Shown here in pieces: positions 1 to 7,110 of a stretch of DNA of 8,076 nt. The position numbers and the translations under genes were made by a program. Location: NCBI GenBank assembly GCA_007123575.1, contig SKKV01000303.1:1-8076 (forward strand), in the 5' to 3' direction. Origin of the DNA: Wenzhouxiangella sp. Its GTDB lineage: Bacteria > Pseudomonadota > Gammaproteobacteria > Xanthomonadales > Wenzhouxiangellaceae. The notes under the pieces were generated by a model. It was given only the letters and a program-made list of their open reading frames with translations. It ran no database searches and had not been told where the DNA came from. The first letter of the stretch is position 1; each line of letters opens with the position of its first letter.

Positions 1-1842
1 GCGCACTGGTTTGGCGGGTCATGGCCGGTTGGATTCTGGAATACGGATCTGCGCGCGCGTGCCGAGTCGGATTTTGCGCTGCTTCGCGATGACGGCTTCA
101 ATACGGTGGTTTTCCTTGTGCCATGGGCCGGATTCGCCCCGGATCCGCTGTCTGGCGAACTGGATGATCAGCGCGTTCAACTGCTGCGTGACTTGATGGA
201 CCTGGCGCAGGATATGAACTTGCAGGTCATTCTGCGAGTGTCTTACGGCTGGGATTCGCTGGAGCAGGGTGAGGACGGTGCTCGAATGGCGGCGGTTTGG
301 CTGAGCGAGGCTTACCGTCAAGGATGGCTTCAGTATCTGGAGTCGCTGTGGGATGCCGTCGGAGATCATCCAGCGCTGATGTTTGGTTTCTTCTCGTGGG
401 AAGACCTCTGGGCGGTGATGAATTTCCCGGGTGCAACCCTGGCGCAGCGGCTGGCTGGTGCCAGCGACAGCGGTTTTCGCGACTGGTTGAAGGAGCGTGC
501 CGAGCTGGATGAGGTCAGCGAGCGTTTTCGTGTTGACTTCGAGCGCTGGGAAGAAGTGCCGATTCCGACCCGCCGTGAACCCGCGTTCCGATACTTTCTC
601 AAGTTTATCAACCAGGCCTGGATCGAGCGCTTCTTTGTCCCGGCCCAGACCCGTTTTCCCAGCCTGTCCATGGAGGTCCGCATCGACTCCGATCCGGTCT
701 GGGACGGGGAGACACTACTTGAGTGGTTCAGTCATGAAGCTGCCTGGGATTTGCCCGGCGCCGAGTGGGTGACCCTTTACTGGGCACCATCCATGGGCGG
801 CGAGAACAGGGGGGAGATTCTGGAGCCGGAGGAAGCGGCCCGGCGTTTGCAGTGGTGGTTGCAGCGGGTTGCAGGTGGTGCTGGCTCGCGCAAGATATTC
901 ATTGGCCAGTTTCTGGCCGAAGACTTTACCCCTGGCTACGAGCAAAACGGGCGCCTGGCTCGCGATGAAGTTGGCCGCTTTCTCGAGCTGGCAGCACCGG
1001 TGCTGCGCGATCATGCTGCTGGTGTTGGCTTGTGGACCTGGACTGACTACGGCCATGACCAGATCAGAAACCCGGACTTCAGCGCCGGCCTGAAGGGCTG
1101 GCGCCATCACCAGGATGTATTCAATGACGATGGCGTGCTGAGGCTCGGCAACGGACATTGGCTGATCGCCGAGCTGCAGTCGGCGCATCATGCCGATGGC
1201 GGGCCAAGCGTTTCGCGCTTGTGCGTGCGCGGTCGCGCTACCAACGAGGCTGGGGCATTGCTGGTCTCACCCGGCCCTGATCGTATCGAGCAGCCGGGGC
1301 GGTTGAATTTTGGCGAGTCCGAGTCCGTCGAATGTCTGGAGTATCCGGTTCGGGGCATTCAGGAACTGAGACTGGATGTGGACGGTGGGTTGAGCATTGA
1401 TTCAGCCACCAGCATCAGCTTTGTTCAGAAAAGCGGGATGCGTGATCTTGATTTCCAGCCAAAAGCGGTGGCCCGGTACTACCGCGCACTCAATCACAGC
1501 CTGGGCAGCTCACAGGCTGCTGAACAACCCCGCTACGAGGACGGCTGGATGGGGCGCCAACTAAGAAAGCGCATGGATGCGGATGCGGAAGGTGCGGGTC
1601 GACTCCATTTGCAAACCTATCTGCCGCCGGACTGGCCGGTTTCACCGGAGCTTCGCGTCAGTATCGATGGGCGCTACGTTGGTACGGTCGCCTGCCGGGT
1701 CGAGGGCGACTACAAGTTCGAACTGAGCGACGAACCAGCTGCAAATGTCATGTTAGCGATTGAAGCATCCCAGACTCACCAGCCGCCGGGGGATGCCCGG
1801 CGGCTGGGCTGTCACATCACGTCGCTACGGCTGATCGACTGA
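1..1842 (+). CDS. Glycoside-hydrolase-like (beta/alpha)8 protein, 5'-truncated by the window edge
   Basis: The reading frame is open from base 1 to the TGA at 1840-1842, so 613 residues are visible and the true start lies outside; a GTG at 106 is internal, because homologous-looking sequence (WFGGSWPVGFWNTDL, then DGFNTVVFLVPW) precedes it. Residues 1 to about 350 read like a clan-A TIM barrel (GH5/GH39-like 'cellulase'): a strand with DGFNTVVFLVPW (31-42), LQVILRVSYGWD (74-85), GFFSWED (129-135, where an acid/base Glu would sit, E134), WVTLYW (256-261), KIFIGQF (298-304) and a strand-8-like GLWTWTDY (343-350). NPDFSAGLKGW (357-367) opens a jelly-roll-like, carbohydrate-binding-type region to about 490. 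Residues 512-613 start with YEDGW and LHLQTYLPPDWP, a beta module that I associate with enzymes of polysaccharide loci. A role in trimming or processing an exported polysaccharide is inferred; substrate and catalytic activity are unknown. The gene converges on the kinase gene, 6 bases apart. Confidence 0.8.
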   Translation, partial: AHWFGGSWPVGFWNTDLRARAESDFALLRDDGFNTVVFLVPWAGFAPDPLSGELDDQRVQLLRDLMDLAQDMNLQVILRVSYGWDSLEQGEDGARMAAVWLSEAYRQGWLQYLESLWDAVGDHPALMFGFFSWEDLWAVMNFPGATLAQRLAGASDSGFRDWLKERAELDEVSERFRVDFERWEEVPIPTRREPAFRYFLKFINQAWIERFFVPAQTRFPSLSMEVRIDSDPVWDGETLLEWFSHEAAWDLPGAEWVTLYWAPSMGGENRGEILEPEEAARRLQWWLQRVAGGAGSRKIFIGQFLAEDFTPGYEQNGRLARDEVGRFLELAAPVLRDHAAGVGLWTWTDYGHDQIRNPDFSAGLKGWRHHQDVFNDDGVLRLGNGHWLIAELQSAHHADGGPSVSRLCVRGRATNEAGALLVSPGPDRIEQPGRLNFGESESVECLEYPVRGIQELRLDVDGGLSIDSATSISFVQKSGMRDLDFQPKAVARYYRALNHSLGSSQAAEQPRYEDGWMGRQLRKRMDADAEGAGRLHLQTYLPPDWPVSPELRVSIDGRYVGTVACRVEGDYKFELSDEPAANVMLAIEASQTHQPPGDARRLGCHITSLRLID

Positions 1843-1848
1843 CGGGAA

Positions 1849-4800
1849 TCAGTGCAGCAGCCGGACTCGATAGGTGCCCGGCTCCAGAACCAGGTCTTGG
1901 CTGTCGGCCCGGTTGGAGTAGGGGTTGATGCGGGTCTCCAGGGTCTTCCATTGGCCACCACCCGTGTCAATCTGCATCTTCAGCTGGTCCTGCTGGCCAA
2001 TGGCCTGGGCGCCTCCGGTGTACCAGTTCTCGCCGCGACCGAATTGTGCGACCTCATTGCGGTAGAACAAAGTCAGCGCCGAAAGCCCGACCGGCTGATC
2101 CACGCTCAGCGTCCATTCGCGATCGATGCCTGCGACCTCTTCCTCGATCGCTGCTACCTCCATGGTAACGGTCAATTCCGTTTCCAACTCGCTGTCGATC
2201 TGGATGGCGCCCAGGCTGAACCCGGTTTCGTCAGTCAGCATGAAGCGCCCGGCCGTGGTTGCGGGGACCACTACCTCGGCCGAATCGAACTGGCTGCCGC
2301 CACCGGCCAGCTGCCGCTCGATAAAGGCATAGCGCAGGTCGATGAAGTCACGAATCGAGTCGACCTGGTCGCGATAACGACCGAGCAAGCCATGGTGATT
2401 CTGATCATGCACGGAGAAGGCCATGGCGCTGGGTTCGATACCGACACTGTCTTCCAGAAACTCGGCCAGTGCATCGATGCGGGCATTGAACCAGGCGGGG
2501 GTGAACTGCTCGGACATTAGTTCGACCAAGCGCAAATTGATTTGCTCCATCAGTGTTGGTGTAGCAAGGGCTTTTGCAATCAACAAGTTGTCCCAGCCGC
2601 CGGTGAGCGCATACTCGTAAGCAAAAAAATCGTTGTCAGTAAAAAAGTCGTTTCTGAAGTGCGAGCCGAATGACAAATCCTTGTCCCAGGGAATGAAGCG
2701 CCAACGGGCATCCGGGTCATCGTGATCAAGGTACATCCAGTAGTCATCACCCCAGGAATCAATGTCGCCGATCAGCCAGTGGACCAGCAACCAGTCGATG
2801 AAGTTGTCGAGGTCAACGCGTGCTTCCAGTCCTTCGGCAAAACTCGGGCCTTCCGGCGTATTCCGCACCCACTGGATGAAATCATCAAGCCGCTCCCATG
2901 AGGGGTCACCGCGGGAACCGAAGTTGTCGGCCAGCAGCTGAAGGCGTTCTTCCAGCTCCAGGCCTGCATAGTTCTGGCCAAACGCAGACCGCGTCAGCTC
3001 GCTGTTGTCCCGGAACCCATCGCGGACTAGCGTGCCTTCCGGATTCAGGTCGTTCATGCTCAGCAGCCATTCGTCCACGCGCTGAATGTGGAGATAGGTC
3101 CCTTCAAAGATGCCGTTGATCCAGAGGTCGAAGTACCGAGTCTGCGAGGCAGGAACCCCCAGCGAGTGGAACATTTCGAAGGCAAGCTGCTCGCGCATCA
3201 TGGTCGGATCGGTATACATCGAATTCAGATTCATCCGATCACTGCCGAACAGCAGAACCTGATCTTGCTCGAAGCGCACGTTGAATGACTTTTTTGGCAG
3301 GAAGCGCGATGAGCTGCCGCGGAAGCGCAGTCCGGTCAGTTCCAGCACTTCGTCCGATCCGTTGAAACGCACCCGGCCAGGCAGGCGCTGGTCACTGAAA
3401 ATGTCACGGCTGTAGAGCAGTTCAAGATCCTCCTGCGCGATGTCCAGGTCCATGCGCGCGCCGGTGGAGGCTAGCAGGTCTGGGCCTGCCTGGACACGGT
3501 GGAGGTTCAGTTCCCGGGTTGTTTCCTCATCCGGCTGGTAGGTGAATAGCCAGCCATCGCCATCTTGCTCCATTCGGGCCAGGCCGCCCGGGACGATATG
3601 GAGCATGTCCGGACTCAGAAAATCATTGAAGTTGCCGCCGCTGAAGCCGATCAGACGCCCAAATTCGATCTGGTCGCTGTTGCGGATGCCAGCACCAATC
3701 TTCCAGATCTGCTCGCCGTCCTGGTCGTAGCTGAACCAGTTGACCAGGACCTGGCCTGGCCCATACGGGGTCAGGCTGATGCCTTCACCTGGCTGGGACT
3801 GGTCAAACCAGTGTCCCTCCAGGGCCATGATGACCGGATCCTGGCCTTCCGGCCGCTGGCAGCCACCGAAAGTGTCCAGGGCCAGCAGATCGCGGCCATC
3901 GGCGGCGCCAAATTCCGTCCCCTCGAGGCTGAAGCGCAGACTCGCCGAAGCACACGATGGCTGCGTGTCATCGGCAACAAAGGCCAAGCTGGCGCGGCCG
4001 GCCCGTTCGACCACAACACCGTCCGGACGGCTGGTGGTCCAGATATCGTTGAAGCGAAGCACGCGGTCGCGGCCGCGCGCCGTGCCGGTCAGCCACAGCG
4101 GTTCGCCCTGATCATTGTGGGTGGCCCAGTAGATCACCGCCGAGCCTTCGCTGAGCATGTGAAGCATGATGCCTTCTCCATTGCGGCCCAGCGGCTGGTA
4201 AAAGTGTCCGCTCATGGCGCGCTGCAGCGGCTCTGGCTCAACGCCCTGGCAGAAACCGGGATCGCCTCCCAGGTGGCGGTCTTCCAGGAATGCCAGCACG
4301 GACTCCGGGACCAGTACCTCGTTCCAGCACAGGTCCAGACCGCCGCGTGGATCCAGATCCCCGAGCCCGGTGATTGATTCAGGCAGGCCACCGCTCAGCC
4401 GGTTCGCCGACAAATCCAGCTCGATCACGCTGTCGCCAGCCTCGTTGCAGGTCACGCCCTGCCAGCGGCACTCGGTGCCGTCGGCGCCCATCCAGCCGAG
4501 CTGGCGACGCCAGTAGGGACCGTCCAGCGCATCATAAAGGTCGCGCAGGGCTTGGCGCTGGGCACCGGGGATGAGGGTTACATCGCCCTCATCCAGCGCT
4601 ACGCTGTCGATCCAGACCGTGCGCGGCGGATCACGCGGGTCGCCGTCGTCGCTGCGGTCTCGCTGGCGAATGCTGATGCGAACAGAGCCGACATCGTCGC
4701 CCAAGGCGCTGCCCAGGCGGGTCTCACTTTCAAGCCGGGTCCATTCTCCCGGCGGCACCCGATCCGGGTCCAGGCCAATATCGCTTTGAACTTGTTCGGC

Positions 4801-5193
4801 ATCCGCGTTGGCCGAGTCGTCGTCACATTCACTGTCAGCATAAAAGTCCATGCGCAGGCGCAAAGCCAACTCGGGGTGTGGTTCGTCGGTCAGCACATGC
4901 ACAGAAAGGCGCAGAGCCAGTGGGTCTGGCAGGGCAATACACTGTTCAAGACGGCTGCCACCAAAACCACGCTCAACCTGACTGAAATAGAACGCGCGGC
5001 TGCCCGTGTGGGCAAAATCAATATTTTCGACGATGCCAAGCTGGTCATCGTTGCCTAGCCTTAGTTCCCAGCCAGGCGGTCCTTCACGATCCTGCCAGGT
5101 CCCGGCTTCCTGCTGGAAGTCGGCGTTCAGAACCTGCGCGGTGCTAATTGACGGAATGAATGATAGAAGTAATAAGGTAGTAAGAACTCGCAT
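1849..5193 (-). CDS. Secreted multidomain CotH-kinase family protein with LRR and tandem beta repeats
   Basis: The product has 1114 residues. The start is ATG 5193 because it begins a classical SPI signal peptide (MRVLTTLLLLSFIPSISTAQ, cleavage likely after A19); the frame stays open to 5289 but that extension has no leader character. No strong Shine-Dalgarno is visible. Domains in order: jelly-roll-like region (about 20-205); plant-type LRR cap and short LRR (about 206-316; CRWQGVTC, then LDLSANRLSGGLP); two related beta modules (327-446 and 457-567); CotH kinase domain (about 575-965); C-terminal beta domain (about 970-1114). Kinase signatures are LRFRGSSSR (622-630), LPKKSF (632-637), DPTMMREQLA (662-671), GDIDSWGDDYWMY (809-821) and WRFIPWDKDLSFG (831-843), matching the family's ATP-binding and metal-binding 'WDxD' motifs. 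Known CotH proteins phosphorylate spore-coat proteins; this Gram-negative secreted form must act in the periplasm or outside. Its substrate is unknown. It lies downstream of the GMC gene on the same strand. Confidence 0.9.
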   Translation of the reverse strand: MRVLTTLLLLSFIPSISTAQVLNADFQQEAGTWQDREGPPGWELRLGNDDQLGIVENIDFAHTGSRAFYFSQVERGFGGSRLEQCIALPDPLALRLSVHVLTDEPHPELALRLRMDFYADSECDDDSANADAEQVQSDIGLDPDRVPPGEWTRLESETRLGSALGDDVGSVRISIRQRDRSDDGDPRDPPRTVWIDSVALDEGDVTLIPGAQRQALRDLYDALDGPYWRRQLGWMGADGTECRWQGVTCNEAGDSVIELDLSANRLSGGLPESITGLGDLDPRGGLDLCWNEVLVPESVLAFLEDRHLGGDPGFCQGVEPEPLQRAMSGHFYQPLGRNGEGIMLHMLSEGSAVIYWATHNDQGEPLWLTGTARGRDRVLRFNDIWTTSRPDGVVVERAGRASLAFVADDTQPSCASASLRFSLEGTEFGAADGRDLLALDTFGGCQRPEGQDPVIMALEGHWFDQSQPGEGISLTPYGPGQVLVNWFSYDQDGEQIWKIGAGIRNSDQIEFGRLIGFSGGNFNDFLSPDMLHIVPGGLARMEQDGDGWLFTYQPDEETTRELNLHRVQAGPDLLASTGARMDLDIAQEDLELLYSRDIFSDQRLPGRVRFNGSDEVLELTGLRFRGSSSRFLPKKSFNVRFEQDQVLLFGSDRMNLNSMYTDPTMMREQLAFEMFHSLGVPASQTRYFDLWINGIFEGTYLHIQRVDEWLLSMNDLNPEGTLVRDGFRDNSELTRSAFGQNYAGLELEERLQLLADNFGSRGDPSWERLDDFIQWVRNTPEGPSFAEGLEARVDLDNFIDWLLVHWLIGDIDSWGDDYWMYLDHDDPDARWRFIPWDKDLSFGSHFRNDFFTDNDFFAYEYALTGGWDNLLIAKALATPTLMEQINLRLVELMSEQFTPAWFNARIDALAEFLEDSVGIEPSAMAFSVHDQNHHGLLGRYRDQVDSIRDFIDLRYAFIERQLAGGGSQFDSAEVVVPATTAGRFMLTDETGFSLGAIQIDSELETELTVTMEVAAIEEEVAGIDREWTLSVDQPVGLSALTLFYRNEVAQFGRGENWYTGGAQAIGQQDQLKMQIDTGGGQWKTLETRINPYSNRADSQDLVLEPGTYRVRLLH
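3493..4215 (-). repeat. Tandem duplicated beta module inside the CotH-kinase protein
   Basis: Two consecutive modules of about 110-120 residues (327-446 and 457-567) share the same order of motifs: GHFYQPLGRNGEGIML then VIYWATHNDQGEPLWLTG in the first, and GHWFDQSQPGEGISL then VLVNWFSYDQDGEQIWKIG in the second. The shared pattern is G-H-[FW]-[FY], an N/P-GEGI turn, then a hydrophobic strand with aromatic residues, D-G-E and W. This is a protein-level repeat with diverged DNA. Modules of this look are common in secreted proteins of xanthomonad-like gammaproteobacteria; their function is not known to me. The role here may be surface or substrate binding. Confidence 0.7.
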
Positions 5194-5290
5194 GAATGTC
5201 GCTTGACTCTTTGGCCCCTTGCGCGTGCCGCCATTATGGCACTGATGATCAAAGAGGGTGAGCCGTTCAGGACTAATAGCCGGGGCCAAT

Positions 5291-5304
5291 CCGCCTTTTG
5301 GCGG
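5291..5304 (-). other. Small GC hairpin just after the GMC stop codon
   Basis: A perfect inverted repeat, CCGCC-TTTT-GGCGG, has a 5-bp stem and 4-nt loop. It begins 4 bases past the GMC stop codon and lies inside the 115-nt gap (5194-5308) before the kinase gene. On the minus-strand transcript no U-run follows, so it is not a convincing intrinsic terminator. It could slow 3' decay or reduce read-through into the kinase gene. I found no good -35/-10 pair for the kinase gene in the rest of the gap; a CATAAT box lacks a matching -35. Confidence 0.3.
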
Positions 5305-5308
5305 CTGC

Positions 5309-6715
5309 TTACCGAACCAAGCCAGTGAGATGTTCTGCCAGCCTCAGGGCGAGTGCCGTCAGGGTAAAGGTGGGATTGATGGCGCCGCCGGTGGCAAAAA
5401 CGCTGCTGCCGGCAACGAAAAGGTTCGAGGTGCCAAATACCCTGCAGTTCCGGTCCACGACGCCAGCGGCCGGGTCATCGGCCATCCGGGTGGTGCCCAT
5501 GTGATGGGAGCCAAAGCCAATCCGCCTACCGTCTTGCTCCATCACCCAGTCGCGTAGTTTGACCCGACCCAGGCTCCGGGCACCCAAGGCCTCGCCCACC
5601 AGACGTCCCATGCACTGAATACCATGCCAGTCCAGTGCCGTTAGCTGCCAGTTGAGGTCGATTCGAGGCAGACCGAGCGCATCCAGTGTGGAGGTCAGGC
5701 GAACCCTGCTATCGGGGTTGGGCGCTTGCTCCATCATGACCCGCAGCTCGATGGGGTCATCGCTTTGGCACTCAATGTTGAAGATATGGCCGCGGAAGTT
5801 CAGGCAGCGCTGTTCGGACAGGCTTTTCTTGCTGGGTGCCACCATCAGTCCGAACCAGTGATCGTCATCCCGGCGCAGGGCCATTTGTCCCTGACACCAG
5901 TTCTCGTCCAGAGCAAACATCTCGGCCGCCGTTACGTGGGGATGCTCCATGAAAAACCGGCCCACCAGGCCTTTTTCGTTGCCCAGGCCCTGGGTCATCT
6001 GGCTCCGGCACGAAAGCAACAATCGAGCATTCTCAATCCCGCCACTGGCCAGAATGAAGTGCTTGGCAGTGATCTGCCCAGACCGACCATTCAGCGTTCG
6101 AACGAGCGCTGATTCCAGCTTTTTGCCATCTTCGTGCAATTTCAAGTCAACGAGATTGGCGTTGAGCAGTACAGTCAACCCTGCCGTGTTTTCCAGCGCA
6201 GGCCGATATTTCTCGCCCATCCGTGTCACCGGGTTGCTGAATCGCATCACGCGCTGCGTCAGTCTGGTGCCTGAAATCCGAAAGGCATGATTTTCAGGAG
6301 GGACCATCGTGTCTGTATCGAAGTTGCCCGACCCCAGGTCAAGTATGTCCGCCGTCCTTTGATGAAAAGGTTCGAGATCAGCAGAGGTGATCGGCCAGCC
6401 ACTATGAGGCACCCAATCGCGCGCCTCGAAGTCGATATCATCCAACTTGCCGCACCAGCCCCCCCAATGGTTACTGGTTCCGCCGAGAAAACGCAGGCGT
6501 GAACCCAACAAGGAGTAGTTGAGCCCCGACGACTTGCCGTCATAGAGTGACTGGGTGTCCTGCTCGGGCTCGATGCCGCCGGATTCGAGCAGAATGACCG
6601 AATACTTGCCGGCAAGCTCAAGTGCCAGGCTTATGCCTGCAACGCCCGCGCCCGCGATGACGAAATCGGCATCTCTGGTCAGTTCGACCGCAGAATTGCG
6701 CGCGTCTATGATCAT
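5309..6715 (-). CDS. GMC-family FAD-dependent oxidoreductase
   Basis: The product has 468 residues. The start is the ATG at 6715-6713, which overlaps the stop of the upstream gene as ATGA and has AGAGAG about 10 bases upstream; the longer frame to 6742 would overlap more and lacks a better ribosome site. The N-terminus has a Rossmann dinucleotide fold, DFVIAGAGVAGISL (17-30, GxGxxG), with the ADP-ribose-binding Glu in LLESGG (E44). FLGGTSNHWGGWC (76-88) is the GMC FAD-contact loop, ASGGIENARLLL (223-234) is the second GMC signature, and GSHHMGTTRM (402-411) plus GAINPTFT (444-451) carry the expected catalytic His (H404/H405) and Asn (N447). Such enzymes oxidise primary or secondary alcohols, often sugars, polyols or sugar acids, at the C-OH. 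There is no signal peptide. Together with the coupled Tat-leader gene this suggests a periplasmic dehydrogenase exported as a complex, like the gluconate/sorbitol dehydrogenase type. The usual cytochrome c electron acceptor gene is not in the window. The substrate is unknown. Confidence 0.92.
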   Translation of the reverse strand: MIIDARNSAVELTRDADFVIAGAGVAGISLALELAGKYSVILLESGGIEPEQDTQSLYDGKSSGLNYSLLGSRLRFLGGTSNHWGGWCGKLDDIDFEARDWVPHSGWPITSADLEPFHQRTADILDLGSGNFDTDTMVPPENHAFRISGTRLTQRVMRFSNPVTRMGEKYRPALENTAGLTVLLNANLVDLKLHEDGKKLESALVRTLNGRSGQITAKHFILASGGIENARLLLSCRSQMTQGLGNEKGLVGRFFMEHPHVTAAEMFALDENWCQGQMALRRDDDHWFGLMVAPSKKSLSEQRCLNFRGHIFNIECQSDDPIELRVMMEQAPNPDSRVRLTSTLDALGLPRIDLNWQLTALDWHGIQCMGRLVGEALGARSLGRVKLRDWVMEQDGRRIGFGSHHMGTTRMADDPAAGVVDRNCRVFGTSNLFVAGSSVFATGGAINPTFTLTALALRLAEHLTGLVR

Positions 6716-7104
6716 GCCGGCCGGCTCTCTGCCAATGCGCACAGCGCGGCCTCAAGTCTGCTTAACACCCATCCATCAACAATCACAGAATGGCTGGAAG
6801 CAAATTGACGCCGTGATTCGGAACTGAGCGTCTGCATGAGCGCTTCTGGCTCGTCGGCGCTGGTTGCGCCCTCGTCCAGCCAACGGACGTTCGGCAAGAC
6901 CGGCAGCTCTTCTCTCCACTGTCCAGGCGCCTGCATCGTGCCGGCGTAATCTCCCAGCTGCTTGATCAGGTCTGGCTTCATGCCGGTAGTCCATTGGGCA
7001 AGCGACCGCCAATCGTATAGCGTCCCGGTTTGCTGGCAGCCCAAGGGTAAGGCCAAAAGCAAGCTGCAGCCGATACTGTTCTTCAAGAATTCGCGCCGTT
7101 CCAA
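6712..7104 (-). CDS. Small Tat-leader protein, probable partner subunit of the GMC oxidoreductase
   Basis: The product is 130 residues. I place the start at TTG 7104 because GGAGG (7111-7115) lies 6 bases upstream of it; the TTG at 7110, two codons earlier, directly abuts that site and cannot use it. The N-terminus MERREFLKNSIGCSLLLALPLGC has a twin-arginine motif (RREFLK) followed by a hydrophobic stretch, the hallmark of Tat export. LPLGC (residues 19-23) resembles a lipobox, but Pro at -3 is off consensus, so lipidation is uncertain. The remainder has no cofactor motif that I recognise; the C-terminus (VDGWVLSRLEAALCALA) resembles the small Tat-leader subunits of FAD-linked membrane dehydrogenases (gluconate 2-dehydrogenase subunit 3 type). 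It ends in an ATGA overlap with the oxidoreductase gene, so translation is coupled. Its likely job is to escort the leaderless oxidoreductase through the Tat pore and perhaps stabilise it. The family assignment is inferred from architecture, not from strong sequence identity. Confidence 0.78.
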   Translation of the reverse strand: MERREFLKNSIGCSLLLALPLGCQQTGTLYDWRSLAQWTTGMKPDLIKQLGDYAGTMQAPGQWREELPVLPNVRWLDEGATSADEPEALMQTLSSESRRQFASSHSVIVDGWVLSRLEAALCALAESRPA

Positions 7105-7110
7105 AGTCAA

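Noticed and set aside
2623..2646. A7 and A6 runs close together inside the kinase gene, a possible phase-variable slippage site.
   Set aside because: They encode Asp-Phe-Phe repeats (NDFFTDNDFF) in an intact frame; runs this short are weak evidence of switching.
3565..4377. Long open frame antisense to the kinase gene (270 codons), with similar ones at 1852-2520 and 4552-5058 on +.
   Set aside because: All lie opposite well-supported coding sequence, have no recognisable domain or ribosome site, and are typical of GC-rich codon-position bias.
5194..5289. 32-codon N-terminal extension of the kinase gene.
   Set aside because: It puts a charged, leader-less segment before a classical signal peptide; the start at 5193 explains the sequence better.
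6716..6742. 9-codon extension of the oxidoreductase.
   Set aside because: The ATGA overlap with AGAGAG upstream is a more natural start, and the extension adds no recognisable element.
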